Shown here in pieces: positions 13,098 to 13,409 of a stretch of DNA of 13,409 nt. Position numbers and translations under genes: made by a program. Numbering within the stretch: the first letter of the stretch is position 1; each line of letters begins with the position of its first letter. A model generated the notes under the pieces. That model worked only from the letters and a program-made list of their open reading frames with translations. It was not told the DNA's origin and searched no databases. This DNA is from an uncultured Collinsella sp. (GTDB lineage Bacteria > Actinomycetota > Coriobacteriia > Coriobacteriales > Coriobacteriaceae). The stretch covers positions 1 to 13,409 of the forward strand of contig URTW01000036.1 in NCBI GenBank assembly GCA_900550815.1. Reading direction: 5' to 3'.

Positions 13098-13409
13098 ATG
13101 GGTGAAGCAGATGGCATGGAGCTGATTTATTCACTCGTCGGTTATCCTGATGAAACCGAGTGGCTTGAATTTAAAGAAGGCAATAGCGATCCCGTTAGAA
13201 CGGGGCGTGACATCTCGGAGCTTGCCAATGCTGCCGCTTACTGCGGCCGCGCATATGCCTATAAGATCTGGGGCGTGAGCGACGGTACGCATGAGCTTGT
13301 GGGCACCCAGTTCACCACATAACACGCAAAGCGTAAGGGAAACCAAGAGCTTATGATGTGGCTCAAGCTTGCGCTCTCAGACAATGCGAAGTACGAGTAT
13401 GCGGATATT
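13098..13409 (+). pseudogene. Schlafen/AlbA_2-domain (ATP-binding) protein gene, interrupted by in-frame TAA and cut by window end
   Basis: The first 74 codons encode an AlbA_2 (Schlafen-like) N-terminus: TEWLEFKEGNSDP, then DISELANAAAYCGRAYAY, GVSDGTHELVGTQFTT. Such domains head putative regulators often annotated as ATP-binding or DNA-binding proteins. A TAA at 13320-13322 breaks the frame, but the same frame then stays open for 29 codons to the window edge and continues the family pattern (KRKGNQELMMWLKLAL). A full protein would normally be several hundred residues. AAGGAGG (13083-13089) lies 8 bases before the ATG. It could be a true nonsense mutation (CAA to TAA is one change), a sequencing error, or a short truncated product. 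The fate of the rest lies outside the window. Confidence 0.7.

Overview
The window looks like a chromosome segment of a high-GC, host-associated actinobacterium of the Coriobacteriia, most like Collinsella. This is an inference from protein style and gene mix: an Fe-S type PurF, a class B sortase, a putative ABC-transporter type IV (CmpB-like) membrane protein and a mannose-family PTS. No 16S or other marker is present to prove it.

Layout. (1) About 1-4250 is an accessory carbohydrate-type locus of lower GC: mannose-family PTS genes EIIB, EIIC and EIID on the + strand, a convergent HutC-type GntR regulator on the - strand, and a divergent HSL-family alpha/beta hydrolase. A perfect 38-bp palindrome lies just upstream of EIIB. 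No EIIA gene is visible. (2) 4324-5311 holds two intrinsic terminators flanking a type II toxin-antitoxin pair (Phd/YefM-like antitoxin, RelE-like toxin) with a likely operator hairpin over the promoter/RBS region. (3) 5400-5487 is a perfect 30-bp inverted repeat in the gap before purE. (4) 5583-12876 is a GC-rich, core-looking block: purE, a class B sortase, a divergent MoaE-like protein, a bidirectional terminator, a minus-strand multi-span membrane protein, then purF, purM and purN ending in a strong terminator. (5) 12877-13409 holds a promoter-like intergenic region and the start of a Schlafen/AlbA_2-domain gene interrupted by an in-frame TAA.

How they work together. purE, purF, purM and purN supply four steps of de novo IMP synthesis, with PurF as the committed step. 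The three genes between purE and purF have no obvious purine role. The PTS proteins probably import and phosphorylate a sugar, the GntR protein probably controls that locus, and the hydrolase may deacylate a related substrate; the substrate cannot be told from sequence. No clear new multigene system was found. The best leads are the two perfect palindromic structures, the mutually exclusive hairpins between purF and purM, the MoaE-like protein lacking one expected catalytic lysine, and the nonsense-interrupted AlbA_2 gene.
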